From TMED23 sp964639965 (GTDB lineage Bacteria; Pseudomonadota; Alphaproteobacteria; Rhodospirillales; UBA2165), in assembly GCA_964639965.1 (NCBI GenBank), contig CAZXGI010000077.1:1-11087 (forward strand): 11,087 bases of DNA, in the 5' to 3' direction. The notes beneath the pieces are model-generated. The model ran no database searches, was not told the DNA's origin, and saw only the letters and a program-made list of their open reading frames with translations. How positions within the stretch are numbered: position 1 is the first letter of the stretch; each line of letters opens with the position of its first letter. Below are positions 1-6,995 of this stretch, one piece after another. The translations under genes were made by a program, and so were the position numbers.

Positions 1-296
1 TTAAACCGCTTTTGTTAGGCTATGACCAAGAAGCCTTAAGTTATTCTTGGCAAAATCAAGAGGAAAGCGTTGAGGAATTGTTCAAGGAAGTACAAGAAAT
101 TGTGGAGACTTGTTCGGTAGAAGAAATTACGCGATTTGAAACCTTCAAAGCTATTTACGCAGTAACATGTATAGCCTGTGGGCTAGGTGAAAAGACCCTT
201 CCTTTTGAGCCTACTAAATCAAACAACATTCCCAGCATGAGCGAGCCCTGGTTTTGCTGTGCAGAACCGACCAAAGAACAACTCTTACGACTCTAA
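1..296 (+). CDS. 3' end of an unrecognised Cys-containing protein (partial)
   Basis: The reading frame is open from base 3 and runs off the left edge, so only about the last 97 residues are visible and the true start is outside the window. I do not recognise the family. The visible part has an acidic helical stretch (roughly bases 60-130), then a CIACG motif (CxxC, bases 168-179), and near the end a WFCCAEPT motif with adjacent cysteines (bases 255-260). A CxxC followed by a CC pair could bind zinc or an iron-sulfur cluster, but this is inference. No membrane segment is evident. Its TAA stop (294-296) shares one base with the ATG of the following ATP-grasp gene. The two are therefore almost certainly co-transcribed and translationally coupled, and probably work in the same pathway. 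The coding call is firm and the function is unknown. Confidence 0.8.
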   Translation, partial: KPLLLGYDQEALSYSWQNQEESVEELFKEVQEIVETCSVEEITRFETFKAIYAVTCIACGLGEKTLPFEPTKSNNIPSMSEPWFCCAEPTKEQLLRL

Positions 297-1543
297 TGGC
301 GCGTCTCCTACTTTTGATACCATCAACTTCTTACCGGGTAAGAGATTTTCTTTCAGCGGCTCATCGCTTGGGTGTTGACGTAACTGTAGGTTCAAATGAA
401 CGACAAGTTCTTGAAGAACTTAATCAAGAGGGTTCGCTAACTATTGATTTTTCAAATCCGAAAACTGCTATAAATAAAATTGAAAATTTTCACATAGCCT
501 TTCCCATAAACGCTATTGTTGCAGTTGATGACACAACGGGCATCATCGCTGCCAAAGCATCGCAAATACTAGGCCTTAGATACAACAGCCCGGAAGCTGT
601 TATGGCAACAGTTAATAAGCTTTTACTACGGCAAAAATTGAAAAAAGCCGACCTCTCTTCTATAAATTACAATACTATTGGATTAGAAGATGACCCAAGC
701 TTAATGGCTAAGTCAATAGATTTTCCTTGCGTGCTGAAACCTCTCAACCTCTCTGCCAGCCAAGGTGTAATCCGAGCAAACACGCAACAGGAGTTTGTAG
801 AAGCATTTGAACGGATCAAATCTCTCTTGTTAAAATTAAAAACAAACACCAACACTGCAATTCTACCAAAAATACTCATCGAAGATTATATCGAGGGTGA
901 AGAAATTGCTCTCGAAGGAATAATGAATAATGGAAAGCTAACTTTATTAGCCCTCTTTGATAAACCCGACCCTTTAGAAGGTCCCTACTTTGAAGAAACA
1001 ATATATATTACGCCGTCCAAAAAACACAGCAGGACGCAGGAAAAAATTGAAAAAATGGCAGAACAAGCGGCAAATGCTATCGGGATTTTAGAGGGCCCAA
1101 TTCACATAGAGTTACGGATACTACCAACGACTCGGTCAAGCAATAAAACCGGGCCGTGGGTAATCGATATGGCCGCCCGTTCGATTGGAGGTCTATGTTC
1201 ACGGAGCCTAGAATTCACCGGAGGACTAACACTTGAAGATTTAATCTTACGTCATGCATTGAATAAACCAATAGATGGAAAACGACAACCTAAGGCTTCA
1301 GGGGTAATGATGATACCTATACCAAAAGCCGGTACCCTTGAGCATATCGGCGGAACCATAGAAGCTCACGCTGTCAAAGGAATTCACAACATTACGATTA
1401 GCATGCACATAGGGGACCATTTACTGCCTTTACCTGACGGCAATAAATATTTGGGTTTCATTTTTGCAAAAGCCGATCGGCCAGAAGACGTTGAAGTTGC
1501 ACTCCGTACGGCGCACTCCAAACTTAATTTTAAAATCAACTAA
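296..1543 (+). CDS. ATP-grasp domain ligase of unknown substrate
   Basis: 415-residue protein of the ATP-grasp superfamily (carboxylate-amine/thiol ligases acting through an acyl-phosphate). Residues 1-100 form the Rossmann-like N-terminal domain (MARLLLLIPSTSYR; IVAVDDTTG near 74-82). Likely ATP-contacting lysines are Lys108 (VNKLL) and Lys148 (FPCVLKPLNLSASQGV). IEDYIEGEE (195-203) covers the adenine hinge. IHIELRI (269-275) and VIDMAARSIGGLCSRSL (289-305) give the metal-binding acidic residues and the Arg/Gly-rich loop; the usual Glu is Asp291 here. The C-terminal region (335-415) resembles the small domain of PurK/biotin-carboxylase-like proteins. The frame is open upstream to a TTG at 254, but ATG 296 is preferred because it overlaps the previous stop (TAATG) and MARLLLLIPS fits a domain start. 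No good Shine-Dalgarno precedes it, consistent with coupling. The superfamily is certain; the substrate is not. Confidence 0.88.
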   Translation: MARLLLLIPSTSYRVRDFLSAAHRLGVDVTVGSNERQVLEELNQEGSLTIDFSNPKTAINKIENFHIAFPINAIVAVDDTTGIIAAKASQILGLRYNSPEAVMATVNKLLLRQKLKKADLSSINYNTIGLEDDPSLMAKSIDFPCVLKPLNLSASQGVIRANTQQEFVEAFERIKSLLLKLKTNTNTAILPKILIEDYIEGEEIALEGIMNNGKLTLLALFDKPDPLEGPYFEETIYITPSKKHSRTQEKIEKMAEQAANAIGILEGPIHIELRILPTTRSSNKTGPWVIDMAARSIGGLCSRSLEFTGGLTLEDLILRHALNKPIDGKRQPKASGVMMIPIPKAGTLEHIGGTIEAHAVKGIHNITISMHIGDHLLPLPDGNKYLGFIFAKADRPEDVEVALRTAHSKLNFKIN

Positions 1544-2577
1544 CCACATATTTTCTCAAATATATCCGCAGTCCTATTTACATCATTCTCATCTACATCT
1601 AGGTGGGTAACTGCTCGCATACTGTTAGGCCCCATAGCTCCTACCCGTACACCGCTCAATAACAGCTTCTCCGAAATATCAAGCGCTGAAAGTGGTGATT
1701 CAGAAACGTCAATTATCAAAATATTAGTCTCCACGGTTTCTGGGTCAATATTGATACCGGGGATTTGCATCAATCTATTTGCTAAAATTTTAGCGTTGGA
1801 ATGATCCTCCTCCAAACGATCAACATTATGTTCAAGCGCATATAATCCTGCAGCGGCTAAAATACCGGATTGCCGCATCGATCCTCCGAGGCGTTGCTTC
1901 CACGGCCAAGCCTGTGCAATAAAATCTTTGCTGCCAGCGACAACACCCCCTACCGGGCAGCCTAGCCCCTTTGAGAGATCTATCCAAACCGTATCGGCGG
2001 TTGCAGCATAGTCTGCCGCAGCAACACCACTAGCCACCACAGCATTCAGTAATCGGGCGCCATCCATATGCATGACAAGTTTATGTTCAAAAGATAATGC
2101 CTGAAGTGATTTCAAGACATCTAACGGCCAAATACTTCCTCCGCCGAGATTAGCTGTTTGCTCCACAGCTATCATTTTTGATGAAGGAGCATGCCTGAAC
2201 CCTGAACGTATAGCTTCAGCAGCCTGTCTTGGAGAAAATTGTCCCCGCAGACCTTCTAATGGCTTAATCATTGCTCTTGCGAAAATTGCAGCTCCTCCAG
2301 CTTCAAAGTTAATAATATGTGCTGTTTTGTCCGCAATAATCTCGTCACCGGCTTGGCATTGAACCGCAATGGCTATTTGATTACACATTGTGCCAGAAGG
2401 AACGAATAGGGCTGCCTCCTTGCCAAGAAGACAAGCAACGCGCTCTTGAAGCTCGATAGTCGTCGGATCCTCGCCTGCTTGCTCATCTCCCATTTCTGCA
2501 GCTATCATGGCACTAAGCATTGGCTTGCTCGGTTTCGTTTTTGTATCGCTAAATAAGTCTATAGTTGGAGCATTCAT
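1540..2577 (-). CDS. ltaE: Low-specificity L-threonine aldolase (PLP)
   Basis: 345 residues, normal length for LtaE, a cytoplasmic fold-type I PLP enzyme that splits L-threonine or L-allo-threonine into glycine and acetaldehyde. Family motifs run in order: SDTKTKPS (10-17), GEDPTT (35-40), the PSGTMCNQ phosphate loop (60-67), His87 and the FEAGG loop (91-95) that stacks on PLP, MDGARL with Asp172 and Arg175 (171-176), WIDLSKGLG with the Schiff-base Lys203 (198-206), GGSMRQSG (231-238), and the carboxylate-binding MRAVTHLDV (320-328). All key residues are present. The ATG at 2577 has a weak GGAAAT-type ribosome site about 8 bases upstream. Its TAG stop overlaps the TAA stop of the convergent ATP-grasp gene by 4 bases, so no separate terminator lies between them. 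It is probably monocistronic, with its promoter in the 207-base spacer before it. The role is glycine/threonine metabolism. Confidence 0.95.
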   Translation of the reverse strand: MNAPTIDLFSDTKTKPSKPMLSAMIAAEMGDEQAGEDPTTIELQERVACLLGKEAALFVPSGTMCNQIAIAVQCQAGDEIIADKTAHIINFEAGGAAIFARAMIKPLEGLRGQFSPRQAAEAIRSGFRHAPSSKMIAVEQTANLGGGSIWPLDVLKSLQALSFEHKLVMHMDGARLLNAVVASGVAAADYAATADTVWIDLSKGLGCPVGGVVAGSKDFIAQAWPWKQRLGGSMRQSGILAAAGLYALEHNVDRLEEDHSNAKILANRLMQIPGINIDPETVETNILIIDVSESPLSALDISEKLLLSGVRVGAMGPNSMRAVTHLDVDENDVNRTADIFEKICG

Positions 2578-2784
2578 AATATTTCCATTAAATTATTAGT
2601 TATATATTTTTTTATCTTCTTTAGCTTCCGCATCCATACTCTAAAATATAAAGCAACCTTAAATCAGTTACTGAATTTTAATCATAGAAAATCACATATC
2701 TGGGTACATACTGTACCACTATTCTAATAATAAATAGATATAACCTTTTTGCATTTAAACATTTTAGTGCAGACAGAAAAATTC
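2578..2784. other. AT-rich intergenic spacer upstream of ltaE
   Basis: This 207-base AT-rich stretch lies between ltaE and the glycosylase gene, both on the - strand. It must carry the ltaE promoter and the end of the glycosylase transcript. I see no convincing -35/-10 pair and no GC-rich hairpin with a T-run. The one clear structured element is a 15-base dyad at 2703-2717, listed separately. No plausible small gene is seen. Confidence 0.6.
2703..2717. promoter_or_regulatory. Perfect 6-bp inverted repeat, possible operator upstream of ltaE
   Basis: GGTACA and TGTACC form perfect inverted arms around a TAC spacer, about 125 bases upstream of the ltaE start codon. The size and symmetry suit a dimeric repressor site, and the sequence is more GC-rich than its surroundings. 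No regulator gene is adjacent, and a 6-bp dyad in AT-rich DNA can arise by chance, so this is only a candidate. Confidence 0.25.
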
Positions 2785-3414
2785 TTAATTTTTGTGCTCG
2801 ATCCAATTTATGTAGTGCCATAGCAAACGTGCAGCTACGCTACGCCACGGCCTCCAAGGCTCTCCAATTTTTATCATCTTCTCGCGATTGGGATATTTTT
2901 TCAAACCCTTTAAATGCGTGTAACCTTTGATTATACCAAGATCATCAACTGGCCACAAATCAGGTCGACGCAAAACAAATAAAAGATATATTTCGGCAGA
3001 CCAACGGCCAATTCCTTTTAGTTTCATCATCTCTTCAATCGCCTCTTCATCAGACATGCGAGCAACTTCTCGAAAACTAAACTCTCCGCTCTCAATTGCC
3101 TCTGCAATACCCAATGCGTATTTTACTTTTGGGGAACTCAAACCTGCTAATCGCAATCTCTCAGGACCGACCTTCAATATTGTTTTATATGTCATTGGGC
3201 TTTCAATCGCGGCCAGACGTTTACCTATTGCCTTGGCAGCTGAAGTTGAAATTTGTTGCCCACATATGATATTCAAAATTGAATTATAACCTTGGGTTCG
3301 TGACCGCAAATTAGGTAAACCTATTTCAGTCACTATACGCGCTAGATCTTCATCTCTTTTGCTCAACTCCTGGGCACCTTCAAATAAAGTCAATTTTGTT
3401 ATTTTTACTTGCAT
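2785..3414 (-). CDS. DNA-3-methyladenine glycosylase, AlkA/Mag type (HhH-GPD)
   Basis: 209-residue DNA glycosylase of the HhH-GPD superfamily, which removes 3-methyladenine and other alkylated purines in base excision repair. IICGQQIST (49-57) is the typical family opening. The helix-hairpin-helix LKGIGRWSAE (132-141) binds the DNA backbone, and WPVDDLGI (154-161) carries the catalytic aspartate, most likely Asp158 by alignment with the DD pair of E. coli AlkA (Asp238). It is much shorter than E. coli AlkA (282 residues) and lacks that protein's N-terminal TBP-like domain, so it resembles the compact Mag1/short bacterial form. The ATG at 3414 has no visible Shine-Dalgarno, so the start is uncertain by a few codons; a TTG at residue 8 is no better. 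It is divergent from gloB and shares the 3415-3536 intergenic region. No Ada or AlkB gene is nearby. Confidence 0.9.
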   Translation of the reverse strand: MQVKITKLTLFEGAQELSKRDEDLARIVTEIGLPNLRSRTQGYNSILNIICGQQISTSAAKAIGKRLAAIESPMTYKTILKVGPERLRLAGLSSPKVKYALGIAEAIESGEFSFREVARMSDEEAIEEMMKLKGIGRWSAEIYLLFVLRRPDLWPVDDLGIIKGYTHLKGLKKYPNREKMIKIGEPWRPWRSVAARLLWHYINWIEHKN

Positions 3415-3536
3415 AAAATTAAGATAGGATGGGCGACAAGATAGAACAATGCTGAAAAAAATATTTTGCTAACAGTTAATTCATCATAAATAAGTATGAT
3501 TGTTTATATTCTGTTAGAATAGATCTGGAGGCTACC
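3415..3536. promoter_or_regulatory. Divergent promoter region with nested inverted repeats
   Basis: This 122-base region separates the glycosylase (-) from gloB (+) and must hold both promoters. It contains a 7-bp inverted repeat, CTAACAG (3469-3475) with CTGTTAG (3511-3517). Inside it lies a second 6-bp one, ATCATA (3483-3488) with TATGAT (3495-3500). The two are nearly but not exactly concentric. Possible -10 elements for gloB are TATATT (3505-3510) and TAGAAT (3515-3520); neither has a good -35. The outer right arm overlaps the TAGAAT candidate, as an operator could. The layout is seen in the sequence and the regulatory role is inferred. Confidence 0.4.
3527..3531 (+). promoter_or_regulatory. 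Strong Shine-Dalgarno GGAGG fixing the TTG start of gloB
   Basis: GGAGG lies 5 bases before the TTG at 3537. No in-frame ATG occurs nearby: the next residues are LVEQIWTANNF, matching the usual glyoxalase II N-terminus. The site therefore supports TTG as the genuine start codon. Confidence 0.75.
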
Positions 3537-4328
3537 TTGCTTGTAGAACAAATATGGACCGCGAATAATTTCCGTAATTTCAATTATCTTATTGCTTGCC
3601 CCGAAACGGGCGAAGCTCTAGCGATTGATCCTCTAGACTCTGAGAAATGTCTGGCTTCGGCAAAAATAAAGGGTTGGGAAATAACTCAAATCCTAAACAC
3701 TCATCACCACCATGATCATATTGGTGGCAATCAGGACGTTGTCAATGCTACCGGTGCTAAAGTTATTGCCCACGCGCAAGCAAACGACCAAATTCCTGGA
3801 ATGGATATTGGGCTTAAAGCTGGCGATGTTGTTAAAGTTGGTAGCTCGGTTGAACTTGAGGCTTTGGATACTCCCGGTCATACTATGAGTCATATTTGTC
3901 TGCTCTCCCAAACAGACGTTCCTGCCCTTTTTGCTGGTGATACGATGTTTAACGCCGGCGCTGGCAACTGTAAAGGTGGAGGACACCCTGAAGCTCTCTA
4001 TTCAACCTTTAGTGCTCAGCTCGCTCAATTACCTGATCACACCTTAATATACCCGGGTCACGATTACATAGTTAACAATCTTGAATTCACTCTGGATCGA
4101 GAACCCGACAATGAGAAAGCAAAAGAACTTTTATCAGAATTAGAAGATTATGATCCTAACCAACCTAAGGTAACCAGCCTCGGCTTGGAAAAAGAGATAA
4201 ACACTTTCTTTCGCCTAGATAGCAAAAGTATTATTGCTCAACTCAGAAAACGATTTTCCGACTTGCCAGAAAATTTAGATGAAAAAACTATATTTATTAA
4301 ACTGCGTGAACTAAGGAATGACTGGTAA
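3537..4328 (+). CDS. gloB: Hydroxyacylglutathione hydrolase (glyoxalase II)
   Basis: 263 residues, normal length for glyoxalase II, the cytoplasmic metallo-beta-lactamase-fold thioesterase that hydrolyses S-D-lactoylglutathione to D-lactate and glutathione in methylglyoxal detoxification. The dinuclear metal site is complete: THHHHDH (55-61, ligands His56, His58, Asp60, His61), His115 in TPGHT, Asp135 in GDTMF, and His175 in YPGHDY. The C-terminal HAGH domain is present, with EINTFFR and the final LRELRNDW matching the INVFLR and LRSKKDRF ends of E. coli GloB. One departure is visible: where classical enzymes read GCGRxFEG after the GDTLF motif, this one reads GAGNCKGGG (141-149), so part of the thiol-substrate pocket differs. 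The start is TTG with a strong ribosome site. It ends 3 bases from the convergent MFS gene, inside a shared hairpin. Confidence 0.92.
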   Translation: MLVEQIWTANNFRNFNYLIACPETGEALAIDPLDSEKCLASAKIKGWEITQILNTHHHHDHIGGNQDVVNATGAKVIAHAQANDQIPGMDIGLKAGDVVKVGSSVELEALDTPGHTMSHICLLSQTDVPALFAGDTMFNAGAGNCKGGGHPEALYSTFSAQLAQLPDHTLIYPGHDYIVNNLEFTLDREPDNEKAKELLSELEDYDPNQPKVTSLGLEKEINTFFRLDSKSIIAQLRKRFSDLPENLDEKTIFIKLRELRNDW

Positions 4329-4337
4329 AAGTCATTC
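4316..4337. terminator. Hairpin spanning both stops of convergent gloB and MFS genes
   Basis: GAATGACT (4316-4323) and AGTCATTC (4330-4337) form a perfect 8-bp stem with a 6-base loop, extendable by one G-T pair. The gloB TAA (4326-4328) is in the loop and the MFS stop TGA (4332-4334, -) is in an arm. There is no T-run on either side, so it is not a classic intrinsic terminator. It may act as a bidirectional transcript end or a 3'-end stabiliser. Confidence 0.45.
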
Positions 4338-5585
4338 TGCGGATTGGTAAATTGTTTTAGATCGTGCAAATCGTCCAGCGGCTAAGGCAGCTACGATTGT
4401 CAAACCCATGAATATTGCCGCCCCATAATAAATCCACGTTACTGCACCGGAATCCATAATTCTCCCAAAAATCAGAGGGCCGATTATACCTGCAAAACCA
4501 AAACCAGAGTTAACAAAACCAAATGCTTTGCCAGCATTTCCTTTTGGTGTAACCGCACGAACAAGAACATCTCTAGAAGGCATAACAATACCCATCATAA
4601 ATCCTGCTATGGCCAAAGCGACGGCGGCAAATATAAAGGACAGAAATTGGAGCGCCACAGCACATATCATGAAAATACCTATCAGGTAGCCAATTGTCGC
4701 CACCATGTCTAGCCGAGTTACTTTATCTGCTATATATCCACCAGCCAAAATACCAATTGAAATCGTGACCATGTAGATAAATAAAACTTGGTTTGCGGCC
4801 GAAATATTAGCCTCATACATTACCGGTAAAGCTGAAGGAGAAAACTGTTGAATTCCAGATCCCGCAAGTGCAACCGCAACGTAGAAAAAGAATAAAATCA
4901 AAATAGGAGGAAACTTTATGAATTCCAACACGCCCATAGTTTGTAAAGAACCAACTGAAACCGGTTGATCTTGCTCTATCTGAGATCTATGTTTCTCTCC
5001 AATCAATAATTCCTTATTACTTATTAGAACTAATGTCATAATCACTCCTAGGCAACCAATAGAGATCAGCGCAAAATGCCAATTCCAAAATACTCGGAAA
5101 AAATCAACTACAATAGGCGCTGCAGCAAAACCCGCAAAGCCTGCAAAGGCATGAAAAGCGTAAGCGCGACCAGATCTTTCTTTCGCTACAGAGGCTGTTA
5201 AAACTACAAAATTTGCCGGATGGAAGACGCTATCCCCCAATCCAGCTAACAAAGCCAAACTAACCATGACCCAATAAATTGGAATTAGCCCCATTAAAAT
5301 AAAAGCAGTCGACACAGCAAATATCCCCGAAATTAAAATCCATCTTGGGCCATGTTTATCGGCCAACACTCCCATCGGATATTGACCAACAAAGGACCCA
5401 ATAGCATAAAATGAAACCATCATGCCAAGTTGAGTGAAAGTAATATTCAGATCTTGTTTGATTGTTAAAAACAATGGTGGCAAAGCCAATATATAGAAAT
5501 GAGAGAAAAAATGGGCGGCGGAAATTAGATTGATGACCCTTCTTTCTTTACGCAATATATCGACTTGATTTTCCATAAATAACAT
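4332..5585 (-). CDS. MFS transporter, Fsr-like, substrate unknown
   Basis: About 417 residues with roughly 12 hydrophobic segments, so an inner-membrane major facilitator superfamily carrier. The N-terminal half opens with ISAAHFFSHFYILALPPLF and has a motif-A-like loop, GVLADKHGPRW, between segments 2 and 3. It also has GLGDSVFHPANF in segment 4, similar to fosmidomycin-resistance (Fsr) type carriers. A second loop motif, GGYIADKVTRLD, starts the C-terminal half. The start is ambiguous. The frame is open to a TTG at 5600, but ATG 5585 or ATG 5576 (MENQVDIL) follow a GGAA site just after the upstream stop and are more likely. The stop of the LVIVD gene (5594-5596) lies only 8 bases before ATG 5585, so the two are coupled. 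It probably exports or imports a compound related to the pathway of its neighbours; the substrate is not readable. Confidence 0.87.
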   Translation of the reverse strand: MLFMENQVDILRKERRVINLISAAHFFSHFYILALPPLFLTIKQDLNITFTQLGMMVSFYAIGSFVGQYPMGVLADKHGPRWILISGIFAVSTAFILMGLIPIYWVMVSLALLAGLGDSVFHPANFVVLTASVAKERSGRAYAFHAFAGFAGFAAAPIVVDFFRVFWNWHFALISIGCLGVIMTLVLISNKELLIGEKHRSQIEQDQPVSVGSLQTMGVLEFIKFPPILILFFFYVAVALAGSGIQQFSPSALPVMYEANISAANQVLFIYMVTISIGILAGGYIADKVTRLDMVATIGYLIGIFMICAVALQFLSFIFAAVALAIAGFMMGIVMPSRDVLVRAVTPKGNAGKAFGFVNSGFGFAGIIGPLIFGRIMDSGAVTWIYYGAAIFMGLTIVAALAAGRFARSKTIYQSAE

Positions 5586-5593
5586 ATTTCCAG

Positions 5594-6895
5594 TTAACAA
5601 TTGAGTTCTAAAATATCTAATCCTTTATCTCGATCTAATAGATAGATTAATCCCCTGTCATCAACCTCTACATCATTACTTTGAGGTGCCGAATGGCCAG
5701 CACGAGGTTCAGGCATGAAATAAGCTATTTCTTCCGGCCGTGATGGATCAGCAACGTCAACCACGCGAAGGCCGCCCGCAAACCAAGTGCAGCAAATGAT
5801 GCTGTTTTCAAGATGATCCTGAAATTGGTGGGCACCAAATCGAACTCCTTTCTCTCGAGACCAAGGGCAATCCATTTCAGAAACATGAAAAGATCCCAAA
5901 CCATATATGTTTGAAAAATCTGTAATATCAAATGTCCATAGATTAGCTGGAGCCTGACCATTACCTGGCTGTCGATTATGTTCCTCATCAATAACTACTG
6001 CAACACGGCGGTCCTTAATCAATTGTGGTACTGGCAAAATAGTGTGTGTTGGCTCTCGCACCATGGGATGATAATTGTACTCAGCTACGGTAGTTGGTTT
6101 ATTAATATCAGAGACATCAATTACTCGAAATCCGGCTTGCCAGACAGAAGCCCACATTTCATCACCGACCCTCAGGGCGTGGTGGAGACGATGACTATAA
6201 CGTAACCAATTAGGCGTCTCTCCCCCAGCTATGTGCTGGCCAGGCATCCACCATCTGGAAACTTCGATTGGTTTCGAGGGATTAGCAAGATCATAAATCA
6301 CAAGAATATTGCCAATATAACCTTCCATCTCGGTTGAAATATAGGCGAAATTCTCGTCCATATCAAAACGATGCGCACCAAAACCATAGGTGCGAACATG
6401 AGTGAGTTCCTTTGGATTCGTTTTGTCAGAAATATCCCAAATTTTAAAACCGCCATCTGTATAAAAATCCTTGGCCTGTGCCGCTTCCATTTCCGGAATC
6501 ATTTCAACTTTGACACCTAAAACTTTAGCTACACCGTTGTCGGATGAATCTTTTCCTTGGGCCTCCAAATTTTTACGCGTTTGACAAATGCGACTACCTG
6601 CACGCAAAACATGTCTATTATTTTGCTCAACGTTGGTAATCATAATATCTCCAGCTACACGAACTTTGTGCGTGTGTGATTGCGTATCTGGCAGTTTGTC
6701 ATTCCACACAATTGCTGGTTTACTTGGGTCAGCTATATTTAGGATAGTAGTACCATCCGTCGGCTTCATATGACCAATGTAAGCATAGTCACCTTGAACA
6801 ACAACTTGGCCTCCCCCAACCAAGTCGAGAGAACCTACTTTCTTGATATTGAAAGCTATATCCCCACCTCGATACTTTTGAACTGATCGTCGCAT
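5594..6895 (-). CDS. LVIVD-repeat beta-propeller protein of unknown function
   Basis: 433-residue protein built from LVIVD-type repeats, each with a motif such as TTILNIADPSKP (49-60), FKIWDISDKTNP (150-161), LVIYDLANPSKP (198-209), FRVIDVSDINKP (256-267), LWTFDITD (319-326) and LRVVDVADPSRP (376-387). This gives about six blades and predicts a beta-propeller. No signal peptide or membrane segment is visible, so it is probably cytoplasmic, unlike many secreted LVIVD proteins. Histidines recur in blade motifs: SHTHK (73-77), GAHRFD (173-178), PGQHIAGGE (218-226), RLHHAL (236-241), PTHT (282-285), GAHQF (354-358). A non-repeat insertion sits between blades 1 and 2 (about 92-147). A GGAG at 6907-6910 lies 11 bases before the ATG. 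It follows tctA by 100 bases and is coupled to the MFS gene. No enzymatic activity can be assigned; the His pattern suggests a metal or anion site. Confidence 0.85.
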   Translation of the reverse strand: MRRSVQKYRGGDIAFNIKKVGSLDLVGGGQVVVQGDYAYIGHMKPTDGTTILNIADPSKPAIVWNDKLPDTQSHTHKVRVAGDIMITNVEQNNRHVLRAGSRICQTRKNLEAQGKDSSDNGVAKVLGVKVEMIPEMEAAQAKDFYTDGGFKIWDISDKTNPKELTHVRTYGFGAHRFDMDENFAYISTEMEGYIGNILVIYDLANPSKPIEVSRWWMPGQHIAGGETPNWLRYSHRLHHALRVGDEMWASVWQAGFRVIDVSDINKPTTVAEYNYHPMVREPTHTILPVPQLIKDRRVAVVIDEEHNRQPGNGQAPANLWTFDITDFSNIYGLGSFHVSEMDCPWSREKGVRFGAHQFQDHLENSIICCTWFAGGLRVVDVADPSRPEEIAYFMPEPRAGHSAPQSNDVEVDDRGLIYLLDRDKGLDILELNC

Positions 6896-6995
6896 TAAAA
6901 ATAATACTCCATTGTTTACTTATATGAGGCCAAGCGTATTTGCATAGACTTAAACACAACCAAACTTAATCTAATTGAAGTAATTTAAATTGAAA

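Noticed and set aside
2750..2771. AT-rich hairpin after the glycosylase stop as a terminator
   Set aside because: The stem is interrupted and AT-rich, and is followed by A residues rather than T residues on the transcribed strand.
2927..3289. 120-codon + strand frame opposite the DNA glycosylase
   Set aside because: The glycosylase frame contains the HhH motif and catalytic Asp region here. The opposite frame is low-complexity and Ser/Ile-rich, with no family match I can recognise.
5725..6205. Open frames of 88 and 75 codons within the LVIVD gene
   Set aside because: The LVIVD frame has regular repeats through this whole stretch. The alternatives show no recognisable domain.
6896..6995. Terminator or promoter between tctA and the LVIVD gene
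   Set aside because: Only AT-rich short palindromes are present, with no GC-rich stem with T-run and no convincing -35/-10 pair. The gap is left unassigned.
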